This document shows positions 1-8,446 of a stretch of DNA of 41,464 nucleotides, piece after piece. The DNA is from NORP240 sp046047495 (GTDB lineage: Bacteria > Pseudomonadota > Gammaproteobacteria > Pseudomonadales > Pseudohongiellaceae). The notes beneath the pieces were generated by a model that saw nothing but the letters and a program-made list of their open reading frames with translations, was not told where the DNA came from and did no database searches. The position numbers and the translations under genes are program-made. The DNA is taken from NCBI GenBank assembly GCA_046047495.1, contig JBJOHV010000100.1, positions 1 to 41,464 on the forward strand, given 5' to 3'. Each line of letters begins with the position of its first letter. Positions within the stretch are counted from its first letter, which is position 1.

Positions 1-112
1 CGACCATAGCGAGTGTGAACCACCTGATCCCTTCCCGAACTCAGAAGTGAAACCACTCAGCGCCGATGGTAGTGTGGGGCCTCCCCATGTGAGAGTAGGA
101 CATCGTCAGGCA
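1..112 (+). rRNA. rrf: 5S ribosomal RNA, 3' part
   Basis: The segment matches the bacterial 5S rRNA consensus, including the CCGAACTCAGAAGTGAAAC and GCGCCGATGGTAGTGTGGGG blocks and a closing arm ending in GTCAGGC. Only about the first seven bases appear to lie outside the window, so this is nearly the whole molecule and marks the end of an rRNA operon. Confidence 0.95.
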
Positions 113-120
113 TCCAAACC

Positions 121-154
121 AAAGGGCTCACCCATCAGGGTGGGCCCTTTTTTT
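121..154 (+). terminator. Rho-independent terminator of the rRNA operon
   Basis: A GC-rich inverted repeat (AAGGGCTCACCC pairing with GGGTGGGCCCTT, four-base ATCA loop) is followed directly by a run of T. It lies just after the 5S rRNA. Confidence 0.9.
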
Positions 155-168
155 ATTCAGCATCCCAC

Positions 169-198
169 TTAAGGGATCAGGAATCGACCCGTTATACT
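169..198 (+). promoter_or_regulatory. Possible sigma70 promoter of the M12-like gene
   Basis: A perfect TATACT -10 hexamer at 193-198 has only a weak -35 (TTAAGG, 169-174) at 18 bp spacing. The same -10 hexamer occurs in the three receptor promoters of this window. It lies between the rRNA terminator and the next gene and would give a leader of about 55 bases. Confidence 0.4.
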
Positions 199-260
199 AA
201 GCGGGGATACAGCTAACCGACGAGTCATTTCCAATCATCTTTGTAAGTCTGAGACCAGTA

Positions 261-2513
261 ATGCGTGAGAATGCAGGGATGTCATCAATTGCTGTGGGCA
301 TGTCCAGGGCCGCTATGTTCCTGGGGGCACTGTTTCTTGTCACATTCAGCCACAACGGACTGGCGCAATCGCCGTCAGTTGAATTGAAGTCCAGCCGGGA
401 CTTCATTTATCAGACCGGCGCAGATGGCCTGCAACCATTCATCATCACTGTAACCAATCCTCGCGACACCCAGTTGCTGGGAGCAAGCTTCGACATAAGC
501 ATGCCGGCCACGGTCAGGATCGGGGCTGTGGATGGCGAATGTGCCGAATCGGTTTCTGCCGGGTCCCGCTATTTGTCTTGCCGCATCTTCAGGATTGATC
601 CGCGTTCAACCAGAGTGTTGGATTTTTACGTCGATGGGCCACTGTCGGCTGGAACCGGGCCTCAGTTCTCCATGGTCCTGACTTCACCCAATCTCACTGT
701 GATCGAGCCCAGCAGTTTTGAGGCAAGCCTGGCTGACGGGGACAGGAGTATCCGCGGCAGCGCCCTGACACTGAAACTCATACGGGATATCGGCCATGAC
801 GGCAACCAGAATGGAATGCCCGATCTGGATGAGCAGATCATCAAGCCCCAACCGGGTGACACAGTGCAGGAGCTCCTGGCGCGGGAAGCCGTCATAGATA
901 TCCTGTTCCTGTATACACCTGCCGCGCAACGCTTTCTGGGAGACAAGCTACCTCACCGTATTCAGCAGCTCATCACAGCAACCAATCAGCGATTTCTTGA
1001 GAGCGAAATACCCATTGTGTTTCGAGCTGTTGGGGAAATTGCAGTCAACTACAATGTCGAGACAGCGCTCACGAATGTATTGGATGCCATGCAGGCAGGG
1101 ATTGATCCGGCGTTCGGCAGTATTCAATCTGACGTTGTGAGCCATGGAGCCGATATGGTTGTCCTGATGCATGGACTGCAAACAGGAACCGATACATTTT
1201 GTGGATACGCCTCCCTACAAGGCATTGGTCGACAAGGAGACTTTGACCCTGAGTATTATCGGGGGCAGCTCATGTCAGTGGTTGATGTGGGTCCCAGTTG
1301 CACTGATCTGGGTGATATGGCTCCGCTGCTAGCTGCCAATATGGGTGTGGTGCCAGATCGGATCGATACTCCGGATGGAGGTACATTCAGCTTTTCGGCC
1401 GGCTATGGGGTGTCCAATGTATTTGCAACACTGGCCACCCGCCTCGGTGCGCAGGACTATGGCAGTGCCGTCCTTGTCGATCGCTTTTCGAATCCTGATG
1501 TATTGTGTCAGAACCTCCCGTGTGGCGTGAGTGAAGCGGATATCGCTGCAGGTGCCAATGCCGTCGAGTCGCTGAGCAGAACGCGACATGTGATCAGCGC
1601 CCTGAGTGAAAATGTACTTCCCGTGACCACGGCGGATCGGACAGCAAGAATCACACCCACTGAAAGTAACGGCTATGACCTGGAGATATCCCAGACCACA
1701 GTGGAAACAGCTGCATTGCAAGGTGCATTTGCAGAATATCAGGTAAGAGTGACCAACCCTGCAGCGGTTACAGTCCACGACCTGGCCATCACTCTGGTTC
1801 ATCTCAACGGGGGTGTGGTCAATCTCGATCCGCAGACATATCGAATGGATATTTCTGATTCGACCTGTCGCATTCTAGGCAACGATCTTCATGATGCCGG
1901 TCTCGTTACCGGGCAAGTGGTGCAGAAGTCAGGGCGGCTGTACTGCTTTGTTCAGACGTTGGGTCCTGGCGAATCTCTCGATCTGAAATATCAGCTCCAA
2001 ATCGACGATTCACCACCGTCGATCGATGGGCAAAATTATTACCACGAGATCGTTGCCGTCAATGGTAATTTGCAAGCGGAATCAGCTGTGTGTCTTCCTG
2101 TGTTTGCCAATCTCGTACTGGCCAGCCAGGGCAGTACGGTCTGCCAGGTGGTAAACGATTTGCTATTTTCCACTGCCCTCGGCAGCGGTTTTCTGGATTT
2201 GAATGCTCTGCCCACGGTAACGGGAAACCTTCTTACCATCCCGTTCCTGCGATTGTTTGATGGCAGTCTCTACAGTGTGGACCTGCGCATCATCAATTTC
2301 GGGCAGCTGGAACTGGAGGTACAATCCGTGCGGGCTCTGAACAGCAATCTGGTGCCGGCAATGGAGTCTACGTATGATGCTTCGGACGTCCTGGCCATTA
2401 TTGGGCTGGATGTCGGCATGACCAGTTATAACCTGCAGGCACAATTGGTTCCTGGCTCTGATCCGCCGCGCTTCGGCGCCCTGCAGTTTACCGAGATCAT
2501 TGCCGGACCCTAA
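261..2513 (+). CDS. Secreted M12/reprolysin-like protein lacking the zinc site (predicted pseudoprotease)
   Basis: A 750-residue exported protein. Residues 1-36 form a signal peptide ending LAQ. An Ig-like or DUF11-like domain (about 40-150) follows, then a short acidic Asp/Asn-rich loop (179-191) like calcium-binding type-3 repeats. Residues 211-450 follow the plan of bacterial peptidyl-Asp/M12-type metalloproteases: IDILFLYTPAA start, FCGYASL (313-319), a VVD strand, and RFSNPDV (408-414) before the C-terminal helix. Where the family has HExxHxxGxxHD, this protein has PLLAANMGVVPD (355-366). Gly362 and Asp366 remain, but all three zinc histidines and the catalytic Glu are gone, so protease activity is not expected. 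A second Ig-like domain (about 480-600) and an unassigned C-terminus follow. The start at 261 has a weak GAGA ribosome site; internal Met codons have none. It stands alone between the rRNA operon and speA. Binding or adhesion is an inference. Confidence 0.75.
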   Translation: MRENAGMSSIAVGMSRAAMFLGALFLVTFSHNGLAQSPSVELKSSRDFIYQTGADGLQPFIITVTNPRDTQLLGASFDISMPATVRIGAVDGECAESVSAGSRYLSCRIFRIDPRSTRVLDFYVDGPLSAGTGPQFSMVLTSPNLTVIEPSSFEASLADGDRSIRGSALTLKLIRDIGHDGNQNGMPDLDEQIIKPQPGDTVQELLAREAVIDILFLYTPAAQRFLGDKLPHRIQQLITATNQRFLESEIPIVFRAVGEIAVNYNVETALTNVLDAMQAGIDPAFGSIQSDVVSHGADMVVLMHGLQTGTDTFCGYASLQGIGRQGDFDPEYYRGQLMSVVDVGPSCTDLGDMAPLLAANMGVVPDRIDTPDGGTFSFSAGYGVSNVFATLATRLGAQDYGSAVLVDRFSNPDVLCQNLPCGVSEADIAAGANAVESLSRTRHVISALSENVLPVTTADRTARITPTESNGYDLEISQTTVETAALQGAFAEYQVRVTNPAAVTVHDLAITLVHLNGGVVNLDPQTYRMDISDSTCRILGNDLHDAGLVTGQVVQKSGRLYCFVQTLGPGESLDLKYQLQIDDSPPSIDGQNYYHEIVAVNGNLQAESAVCLPVFANLVLASQGSTVCQVVNDLLFSTALGSGFLDLNALPTVTGNLLTIPFLRLFDGSLYSVDLRIINFGQLELEVQSVRALNSNLVPAMESTYDASDVLAIIGLDVGMTSYNLQAQLVPGSDPPRFGALQFTEIIAGP

Positions 2514-2680
2514 GCTGTTTCACTGGTCTCCATTCGCTCGAAAACGGACGCCATGCAACTGCATGGATCGTGCACGGGTTCACAAGTACCGTGCCGGAAT
2601 ATGCGCTGAGTATTAACGCGGGACTTCGGCTGGTAGACTAGCCGACCTTCATAGGGCTCCAGATATTAAAGGTGATAGTG

Positions 2681-4588
2681 ATGGACGAAGCCAAACAGAA
2701 ATGGACTATCGATGACGCGCGTGACCTCTACCAGATTGAAGGCTGGGGAATAGGTTACTTTGACATCAATGAGCGCGGGCATGTCACGGTACACCCGACC
2801 CGGGACCCGCAACAATCACTTGACCTGTTCGAACTCTCACGGGACCTTGAGCAGCAGGGTGTAGGGTTGCCAGTACTGCTAAGATTTTCCGACATCCTGC
2901 GCACCCGCGTATCGGAGCTGGCGCAATGCTTTGCCCAGGCAAGGGAAGAGTTTGACTATGCTGGCGGGTATACGACTGTATATCCCGTCAAGGTGAACCA
3001 GCAACGTCATGTAGTGGAAGAGATCCTGGCATTCGGCAAGTCCCTCAACGTGGGTCTGGAGGTAGGCAGTAAGCCGGAGCTACAGGCTGTTCTGGCGCTC
3101 ACCGACAGCTGCGACCATCTCATCATCTGCAATGGCTACAAGGACGAGGAATTCATGCGACTTGCCCTGATGGGGCAGAAGCTGGGTCACCAGGTATTTG
3201 TGGTGCTGGAAAAAATCAGCGAAGTGGACATCCTGCTGCGGGTGGCTCGGGAAATGGGTGTGCGGCCCTGTGCCGGAGTGCGCATCAAGCTGGCTTCCAC
3301 CGGGTCAGGCAAGTGGGCAGAAAGTGGCGGAGAGCGCAGCAAGTTTGGTCTGACCTCTGCACAACTGGTGCGGGTGATCGACAAACTTAGGCAAGCAGAT
3401 GCCCTGGATATCCTCAAGCTGATCCACTTTCACATCGGCTCTCAAATCGCGGACATTCGCAGCGTCAAGATCGCCATGGGTGAAGTGAGCCGCTTTTATG
3501 TGGAACTGCGCAAGGAAGGTGTCGAGGTCACCCATGTGGATGTGGGCGGCGGCCTGGGTGTGGACTACGATGGCTCCATGTCTACCAACAATGCAAGTGT
3601 CAATTACACGATTCAGGAATATGCCAACGACATTGTCTACTCATTGGCTGAAGCCTGTAGGGAGGCTGAGCTGCCGCCGCCCAACATCATCTCCGAATCA
3701 GGCCGTGCGTTGACCGCCCACCATGCCCTGTTGCTGATCAATGTCATCGATCTGGAAACCCACGTGCCCGGTCAACCGGATGCTGTCAGCGAGGAAGCCC
3801 ATGCCCTGGTTCATGACCTGGCAGCAACCTGCGGGGATATTACTGAGCACAATCTTCGTGAGGTGTATCACGATGCCTCCTTTGCCAAGGATCAGGCGCA
3901 ACAGTTGTTCAACAGTGGTGTGTTGCAATTGCGGGATCGCGCCGCGGTAGAGCGTTTCTATCTCAACATCATGAACCAGGTCGCGGCACTGGCTGCCGAG
4001 GACCCGGACGAATACGACGACATCATTCCTGAACTGGATGTCATATTGACCGATCGCTACTTCTGTAACTTTTCGCTGTTCCAGTCCCTGCCGGATTCAT
4101 GGGCCATCGATCAATTGTTTCCGATTTTGCCGGTACATCGCCTCGATGAAGAACCCACCCGACGCGGTACCCTGCAGGACGTCACCTGTGACTCCGATGG
4201 CAAGATCGATCTTTTCATCGGCGGACGTGAGGGCAAGAAGAGCCTGGAGCTGCACACCCTCTCGCCGGATGAACCGTATATCCTGGGCATATTCTTGACA
4301 GGTGCCTATCAGGAGATTTTGGGCGATCTGCACAATCTGTTCGGTGATACCAATGCGGTGCATCTGCGCATGAATCAAGGTAGCGAGGGCTATGAGATCA
4401 CCGACCTTGTCCATGGCGACACGATCACCGAGGTGCTGAACTATGTGCAGTTTGATGCTCAGGCTCTGGTGACCAATTTCCGGCGCAAGATTCAAAGAGC
4501 AGAGGGCCTGTCCCGCCAGGATGCCAACACCTTCATCGCTGAATACATCGAGGGCCTGGCAGGCTATACCTACCTGGAAGGCAGCTGA
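2681..4588 (+). CDS. speA: Biosynthetic arginine decarboxylase
   Basis: A 635-residue PLP-dependent decarboxylase converting arginine to agmatine, the first step of the agmatine route to putrescine. It has the usual SpeA length and motifs: YPVKVNQQRHV with the PLP lysine K104, the HFHIGSQI strand, GGGLGVDYDG, a SESGRALTAHH block, and the C-terminal CNFSLFQSLPDSWAIDQLFP segment that brings the catalytic Cys to the dimer interface. An in-frame GTG lies nine bases upstream, but the ATG at 2681 has AAGG at the better distance (8 bases), so I start there. It has no operon partners. The upstream 167 bases hold only a weak promoter candidate (TTAACG, 15 bp, TAGACT at 2613-2639). Cytoplasmic; fold type III enzyme. 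Confidence 0.95.
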   Translation: MDEAKQKWTIDDARDLYQIEGWGIGYFDINERGHVTVHPTRDPQQSLDLFELSRDLEQQGVGLPVLLRFSDILRTRVSELAQCFAQAREEFDYAGGYTTVYPVKVNQQRHVVEEILAFGKSLNVGLEVGSKPELQAVLALTDSCDHLIICNGYKDEEFMRLALMGQKLGHQVFVVLEKISEVDILLRVAREMGVRPCAGVRIKLASTGSGKWAESGGERSKFGLTSAQLVRVIDKLRQADALDILKLIHFHIGSQIADIRSVKIAMGEVSRFYVELRKEGVEVTHVDVGGGLGVDYDGSMSTNNASVNYTIQEYANDIVYSLAEACREAELPPPNIISESGRALTAHHALLLINVIDLETHVPGQPDAVSEEAHALVHDLAATCGDITEHNLREVYHDASFAKDQAQQLFNSGVLQLRDRAAVERFYLNIMNQVAALAAEDPDEYDDIIPELDVILTDRYFCNFSLFQSLPDSWAIDQLFPILPVHRLDEEPTRRGTLQDVTCDSDGKIDLFIGGREGKKSLELHTLSPDEPYILGIFLTGAYQEILGDLHNLFGDTNAVHLRMNQGSEGYEITDLVHGDTITEVLNYVQFDAQALVTNFRRKIQRAEGLSRQDANTFIAEYIEGLAGYTYLEGS

Positions 4589-4599
4589 TGCTGTCGATA

Positions 4600-4680
4600 C
4601 GAACAATATATGAATGTATTTAATGCCTAGTTATAAATATATTTAAATAAATACATATAGATAGATAATATCCCCCCTCG
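4600..4680. other. AT-rich spacer upstream of the first receptor
   Basis: An almost pure A/T stretch rich in TATTTA and ATAAATA words. It contrasts with the GC-rich surroundings and sits just upstream of the promoter at 4700. A similar island precedes the third receptor. It may be a curved-DNA or nucleoid-protein binding segment (inference). Confidence 0.4.
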
Positions 4681-4699
4681 AGTTGTCGCCTCAAATTAA

Positions 4700-4728
4700 T
4701 TGCGACACAAAATAATATTCCCTATACT
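4700..4728 (+). promoter_or_regulatory. Sigma70-like promoter of receptor 1
   Basis: TTGCGA (4700-4705), 17 bp spacer, TATACT (4723-4728). A transcript would start near 4735 and carry a leader of about 125 bases. The receptor 3 promoter has the same two hexamers. Confidence 0.7.
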
Positions 4729-4860
4729 CCCTGCATCGACAAGCATCCTGTCGTGATGTTCCAGCCTGTGGGCCTACTGGTTCCACCGTGCAAAACACCA
4801 GAAAAATAACTTGCCACGGAAGGTATCGCCGTAAAAAACCACAAAAACAAGGGGGTCCAC

Positions 4861-7800
4861 ATGCGCAATAGTTTTCCCAGTAAACGTAAAACCCTGATCC
4901 TGGCCATGATGTTGGCCGGCACGTCGCTGCCGGTCGCCGCACAGCAACCTGAAGATGGCGACATCGAAGAGGTGGTGGTCACCGGTTCCTATATCCGGGG
5001 CACGCCCCTCGATGCTCCGTCTCCTGTGCAGGTGGTTGATCGGGAGAGCATCGAGGCCCAGGGTGCCGCCATCATCTGGGACGTGATCAAGAATCTGGAG
5101 GTCAATTCCGGTTCCATCACCAATCCAGGTTCCGGGGACAACAGCCAGGTGGAGGGCACTGCCAATGTCAATCTCCGCAACCTTGGTGAAAACTCCACCC
5201 TTACCCTGATCAACGGCAAGCGTCAGGTCCCAGCTGCTGCCAATACCCGCAGTGGCGGTGAGTTTGTCGACCTCAATGCCATCCCCCTGGTGATGACCGA
5301 GCGGGTGGAGGTCCTCACTGATGGAGGATCGGCCCTCTATGGGGCGGACGCGGTCGCAGGGGTGGTGAATGTCATCATGCGCACCGACTTTGAAGGGCTG
5401 GAACTTTACGGTGATGTGCAGGGCCTGGAGGCCGCCAGCAATCTGTTTGATGCCACCGCCAGCGCCATCTGGGGGACCTCATTCAATGATGGTGATACCC
5501 ATCTGGTTTTGTCAGCCGAGCGGTTTGAGCGGGATCCCGTGTCGGTGCGCTACGGCAATTTCTTCAACGAGAACGTGGAATTTCTCGGCACCGTGGGAAC
5601 GGCCGGAACCCTGCTCTCCAGCACGTCCTTCGGAGGTAATGTGAGCCCCGGCTGGATCAACCAGTCAGTCATGGATTACAACGTGGCCAATGGCGGAGAT
5701 GGGGGTGCCATCTATACGGACCCGGGATGCTATACACTGACGTCCCACGATGGCTCGCCCCTCATCATCGGCACCAAGCGGGAGGAGCGGGGCGAACGCA
5801 ACGGGACTTGCCGGGAGGACAATTCCCAGTGGAATTACATATCCCAGGAAGCCACCCGCAACAGTTTCGCCGGCGCCTTCAACCATACCTTCGAGGACGG
5901 CACCGAGTTCTACTCGTTCTTCCAGTACTCGGATTCCACCAACATCCGTGCCGATGACGGTTATAACCAGTCCCGGGGCCCGACTGTGTTTCTGGCTCAA
6001 CCGGGAGCTTATACCCGCAGCGCCGGATTTGGTGGCAATGCCATAGGTCAGACCCTGGAGATGGGCTTTTTCGCGCCCAATGTGGGGCTGACCCGGCCGA
6101 CAGCTGCAGATATTCCCAATGCACCCATCTCTGCAGCCAACGGTGGACCCAATGTGGCCATGTACCAGGGCTTGCGCGATGGCCTGCCACGGGGAGGGTC
6201 CAATGACAATGAAACCTGGACCAACACCTCCGGCATCCAGGCGGGGTTCCGTGGCGAGTTCGAGGTGGGCGACCGGGTACTTAACTACGATGTCAGTGCC
6301 TCCTGGAGCGGTTCCAGCCTGGAACAGACCTACAAGACATTTGCCCGGGATCGGGCGGAACTGGCAGCCAACGGTCTGGGTGGCCCTGACTGTGTACCCA
6401 ATGGCCGACCCGATTTCGACTTTGGCCACCAACCGGGTCCGTTTGGAGGTGCCGTGCCCCAAGCCTGGCAGTACTACTACGACGGTTTGACCCAAACCTT
6501 CTTCCCTGGCTTTGTGTTCACCACCAGGGAAAGCCTGTCCTATGCCCTGACCAGCAACAATCACGGCCAGGGGGGGTGCATGTTCTACAACCCCTTCCTG
6601 AGCTCGCTGACGGACCAGAGTCTGGCCAACAACCAGGAGTTGATGGACTGGATCAATCAGAAGGTCAATGTACGCGACAAACGCAACAAGCTGCTGGTGT
6701 ATGACGCTGTGGTATCCGGTGAGCTGATGGAAATGCGGGGAGGGACGGCAGCATTTGCTTTTGGTGGCCAGTACCGCAAGCGCAATGCCCATTCCCGGGC
6801 ATCCCTGCTCAACCTGCCAGGTCTGGAAAGCCGCATTCTGGGTTACGACAGCAACGGTGTGCCCAACGAGTATCACTATGTAAGCAACAATTATGATTGT
6901 TCGAATTGTGCCTACAATTACGACCACAACCGGATCGTCAAGGCGGTGTTCACCGAGTTTTCCCTGCCGTTCTGGGACAACGTGGAGAGCCAGATCGCCT
7001 TCCGCTGGGAGGATTACGGCGGCCAGATCGGCAGCGAGGTATCACCCAAGGTGGCCCTGAGCTGGCGGCCCGTGGATACCCTGCTGTTGCGGGCCTCCTA
7101 CTCCCAGTCCTTCCGGGCTCCCAATATCGCCATCGTGTTTGAAGGCCTGGAGGCGTCCGGTGTCACGTTCCGGGATCCCATTTCCAACCAGGCGGTGCGC
7201 GCCGGTCTGGTGCCGCCCACGGATGAAAATGCGGAGGCCGAGTTCACCTATACCCTGGGTGGGCCCGCGCCGAACGTGGGCAACGAGTATGCCGACACCT
7301 ACAGCACCGGATTCATCTGGACACCGGAAGGTCGTTTCGATGGCTTGAGCGTGCAGGCGGATTTCTGGCGCTTCGAAGTGAGCGATCGGGTATTGCCAGA
7401 ACCGCCCATCTCAGCCCTGCAGCCTGAAATCGACGCGTTCACGGCAGCGGCAGCCAATCCGGCGAACTACATTCTGAACGATACGATACCGGCGGACTCC
7501 GATACGCCCTATGCAGCCTGTGATCCCGCCGCCCTGGAGGCCCAGTTCGGCCGGGATTCCGCAGAGCGATTGAATTGCGTCGTGGATCCTCGCACCTACT
7601 ATGCGTCGGGAATCCAAAGGGCATTCGGTACCACTTCGGCGAACCTGATCACCCTGACCCTGGGTGCCGTCAACTCTGGGCAGATCGAGGCGGACGGCGT
7701 GGATGTGCGCCTGGGCTACCGTTGGGACACCGACAGGGGGCGTTTCGGCGTGGGGCTGGACTATACCCACGTGCGCCAGTACAAGCTGATCGATGTGCCG

Positions 7801-8244
7801 GGCCTGGAGCGTGGCTTGCTGGATACGGGTGTGTTCGATGCTGCCGGAACCAACGGCGACGGCAATCTGGTGCGCTCGTTGCCGGACAACAAGGGTCACC
7901 TGACCTTCAGCTGGAGCCAGGGCAATCACAGTGCCAATGTGATCAACCGCCACATCGGTTCCTATCAGAACCTGCGCTACCAGACGTCTTTTGAAAACGG
8001 GTCTGATTTCACACGCTCCCTGTTGCGACGCAAGATCGACAGCTACGACAGTTGGGATATGCAATACAATTATGTCCATGAATGGGGTAACCGTGACATG
8101 GGCATCACCCGCTTCACCGTAGGCCTGCTGGATGCGTTCAACGCGGAGCTTCCCTACTACGAGGAGGGTTCCCTGAACTACGACGCCGGTGTGTTCGACG
8201 GCCGGGGTCGTCGCTGGTATGTCAGGGCTCTCTGGCAGTTCTAG
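4861..8244 (+). CDS. TonB-dependent outer-membrane receptor, paralog 1
   Basis: A 1127-residue TonB-dependent transporter for energised uptake across the outer membrane; the ligand is unknown. A signal peptide (1-27, ending VAA) is followed by a TonB-box-like IEEVVVTG (35-42) and a plug domain running through LRNLGENSTLTLINGKR and the ALYGADAVAGVVNVIMR block. A very large beta-barrel ends in WYVRALWQF, with the terminal aromatic residue typical of BamA substrates. There is no STN or carboxypeptidase-like N-terminal extension. Cysteine pairs in predicted loops (for example DCSNC) may form disulfides. It starts after a strong AAGGGGG ribosome site. It is the first of three tandem paralogs with near-identical signal peptides and plugs. 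Plug details (GDNSQVEGTANVN, KRQVPAAANTRSGG) match paralog 3 rather than its neighbour, paralog 2. Oligopeptide or glycan uptake are both plausible. Confidence 0.9.
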   Translation: MRNSFPSKRKTLILAMMLAGTSLPVAAQQPEDGDIEEVVVTGSYIRGTPLDAPSPVQVVDRESIEAQGAAIIWDVIKNLEVNSGSITNPGSGDNSQVEGTANVNLRNLGENSTLTLINGKRQVPAAANTRSGGEFVDLNAIPLVMTERVEVLTDGGSALYGADAVAGVVNVIMRTDFEGLELYGDVQGLEAASNLFDATASAIWGTSFNDGDTHLVLSAERFERDPVSVRYGNFFNENVEFLGTVGTAGTLLSSTSFGGNVSPGWINQSVMDYNVANGGDGGAIYTDPGCYTLTSHDGSPLIIGTKREERGERNGTCREDNSQWNYISQEATRNSFAGAFNHTFEDGTEFYSFFQYSDSTNIRADDGYNQSRGPTVFLAQPGAYTRSAGFGGNAIGQTLEMGFFAPNVGLTRPTAADIPNAPISAANGGPNVAMYQGLRDGLPRGGSNDNETWTNTSGIQAGFRGEFEVGDRVLNYDVSASWSGSSLEQTYKTFARDRAELAANGLGGPDCVPNGRPDFDFGHQPGPFGGAVPQAWQYYYDGLTQTFFPGFVFTTRESLSYALTSNNHGQGGCMFYNPFLSSLTDQSLANNQELMDWINQKVNVRDKRNKLLVYDAVVSGELMEMRGGTAAFAFGGQYRKRNAHSRASLLNLPGLESRILGYDSNGVPNEYHYVSNNYDCSNCAYNYDHNRIVKAVFTEFSLPFWDNVESQIAFRWEDYGGQIGSEVSPKVALSWRPVDTLLLRASYSQSFRAPNIAIVFEGLEASGVTFRDPISNQAVRAGLVPPTDENAEAEFTYTLGGPAPNVGNEYADTYSTGFIWTPEGRFDGLSVQADFWRFEVSDRVLPEPPISALQPEIDAFTAAAANPANYILNDTIPADSDTPYAACDPAALEAQFGRDSAERLNCVVDPRTYYASGIQRAFGTTSANLITLTLGAVNSGQIEADGVDVRLGYRWDTDRGRFGVGLDYTHVRQYKLIDVPGLERGLLDTGVFDAAGTNGDGNLVRSLPDNKGHLTFSWSQGNHSANVINRHIGSYQNLRYQTSFENGSDFTRSLLRRKIDSYDSWDMQYNYVHEWGNRDMGITRFTVGLLDAFNAELPYYEEGSLNYDAGVFDGRGRRWYVRALWQF

Positions 8245-8271
8245 ATCGATAGGATTTACTGATGGTTGCCG

Positions 8272-8303
8272 GGCGGCGGTGAGAGATCACCGCCGCCTTT
8301 TTT
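8272..8303 (+). terminator. Terminator of receptor 1
   Basis: A perfect 11-bp stem GGCGGCGGTGA / TCACCGCCGCC with GAGA loop, followed by TTTTTT, 28 bases after the stop codon. Confidence 0.93.
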
Positions 8304-8354
8304 GATCCATTCATTCGTTCCCGAATGATCCCAATCGTTTTGCGACGGATGACG

Positions 8355-8383
8355 TTGCATCTGGCGCCCTCCCTTCTTATACT
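8355..8383 (+). promoter_or_regulatory. Sigma70-like promoter of receptor 2
   Basis: TTGCAT (8355-8360), 17 bp, TATACT (8378-8383). The leader is about 55 bases, shorter than for the other two receptors, and there is no AT-rich island upstream. Confidence 0.65.
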
Positions 8384-8446
8384 CGCCCCGCTTGATCAAA
8401 ACCCACAATTTGCAAGACCTATAACTTTCAAGAAAAGGGGGTAGTA

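Noticed and set aside
4589..4860. Riboswitch in the long leader of receptor 1
   Set aside because: I could not find conserved elements of cobalamin, TPP or other familiar riboswitches; the leader has no strong multi-stem structure by eye.
5665..6927. 420-codon minus-strand frame within receptor 1
   Set aside because: Same situation as in receptor 2: an antisense shadow of a well-supported gene, with no ribosome site or recognisable domain.
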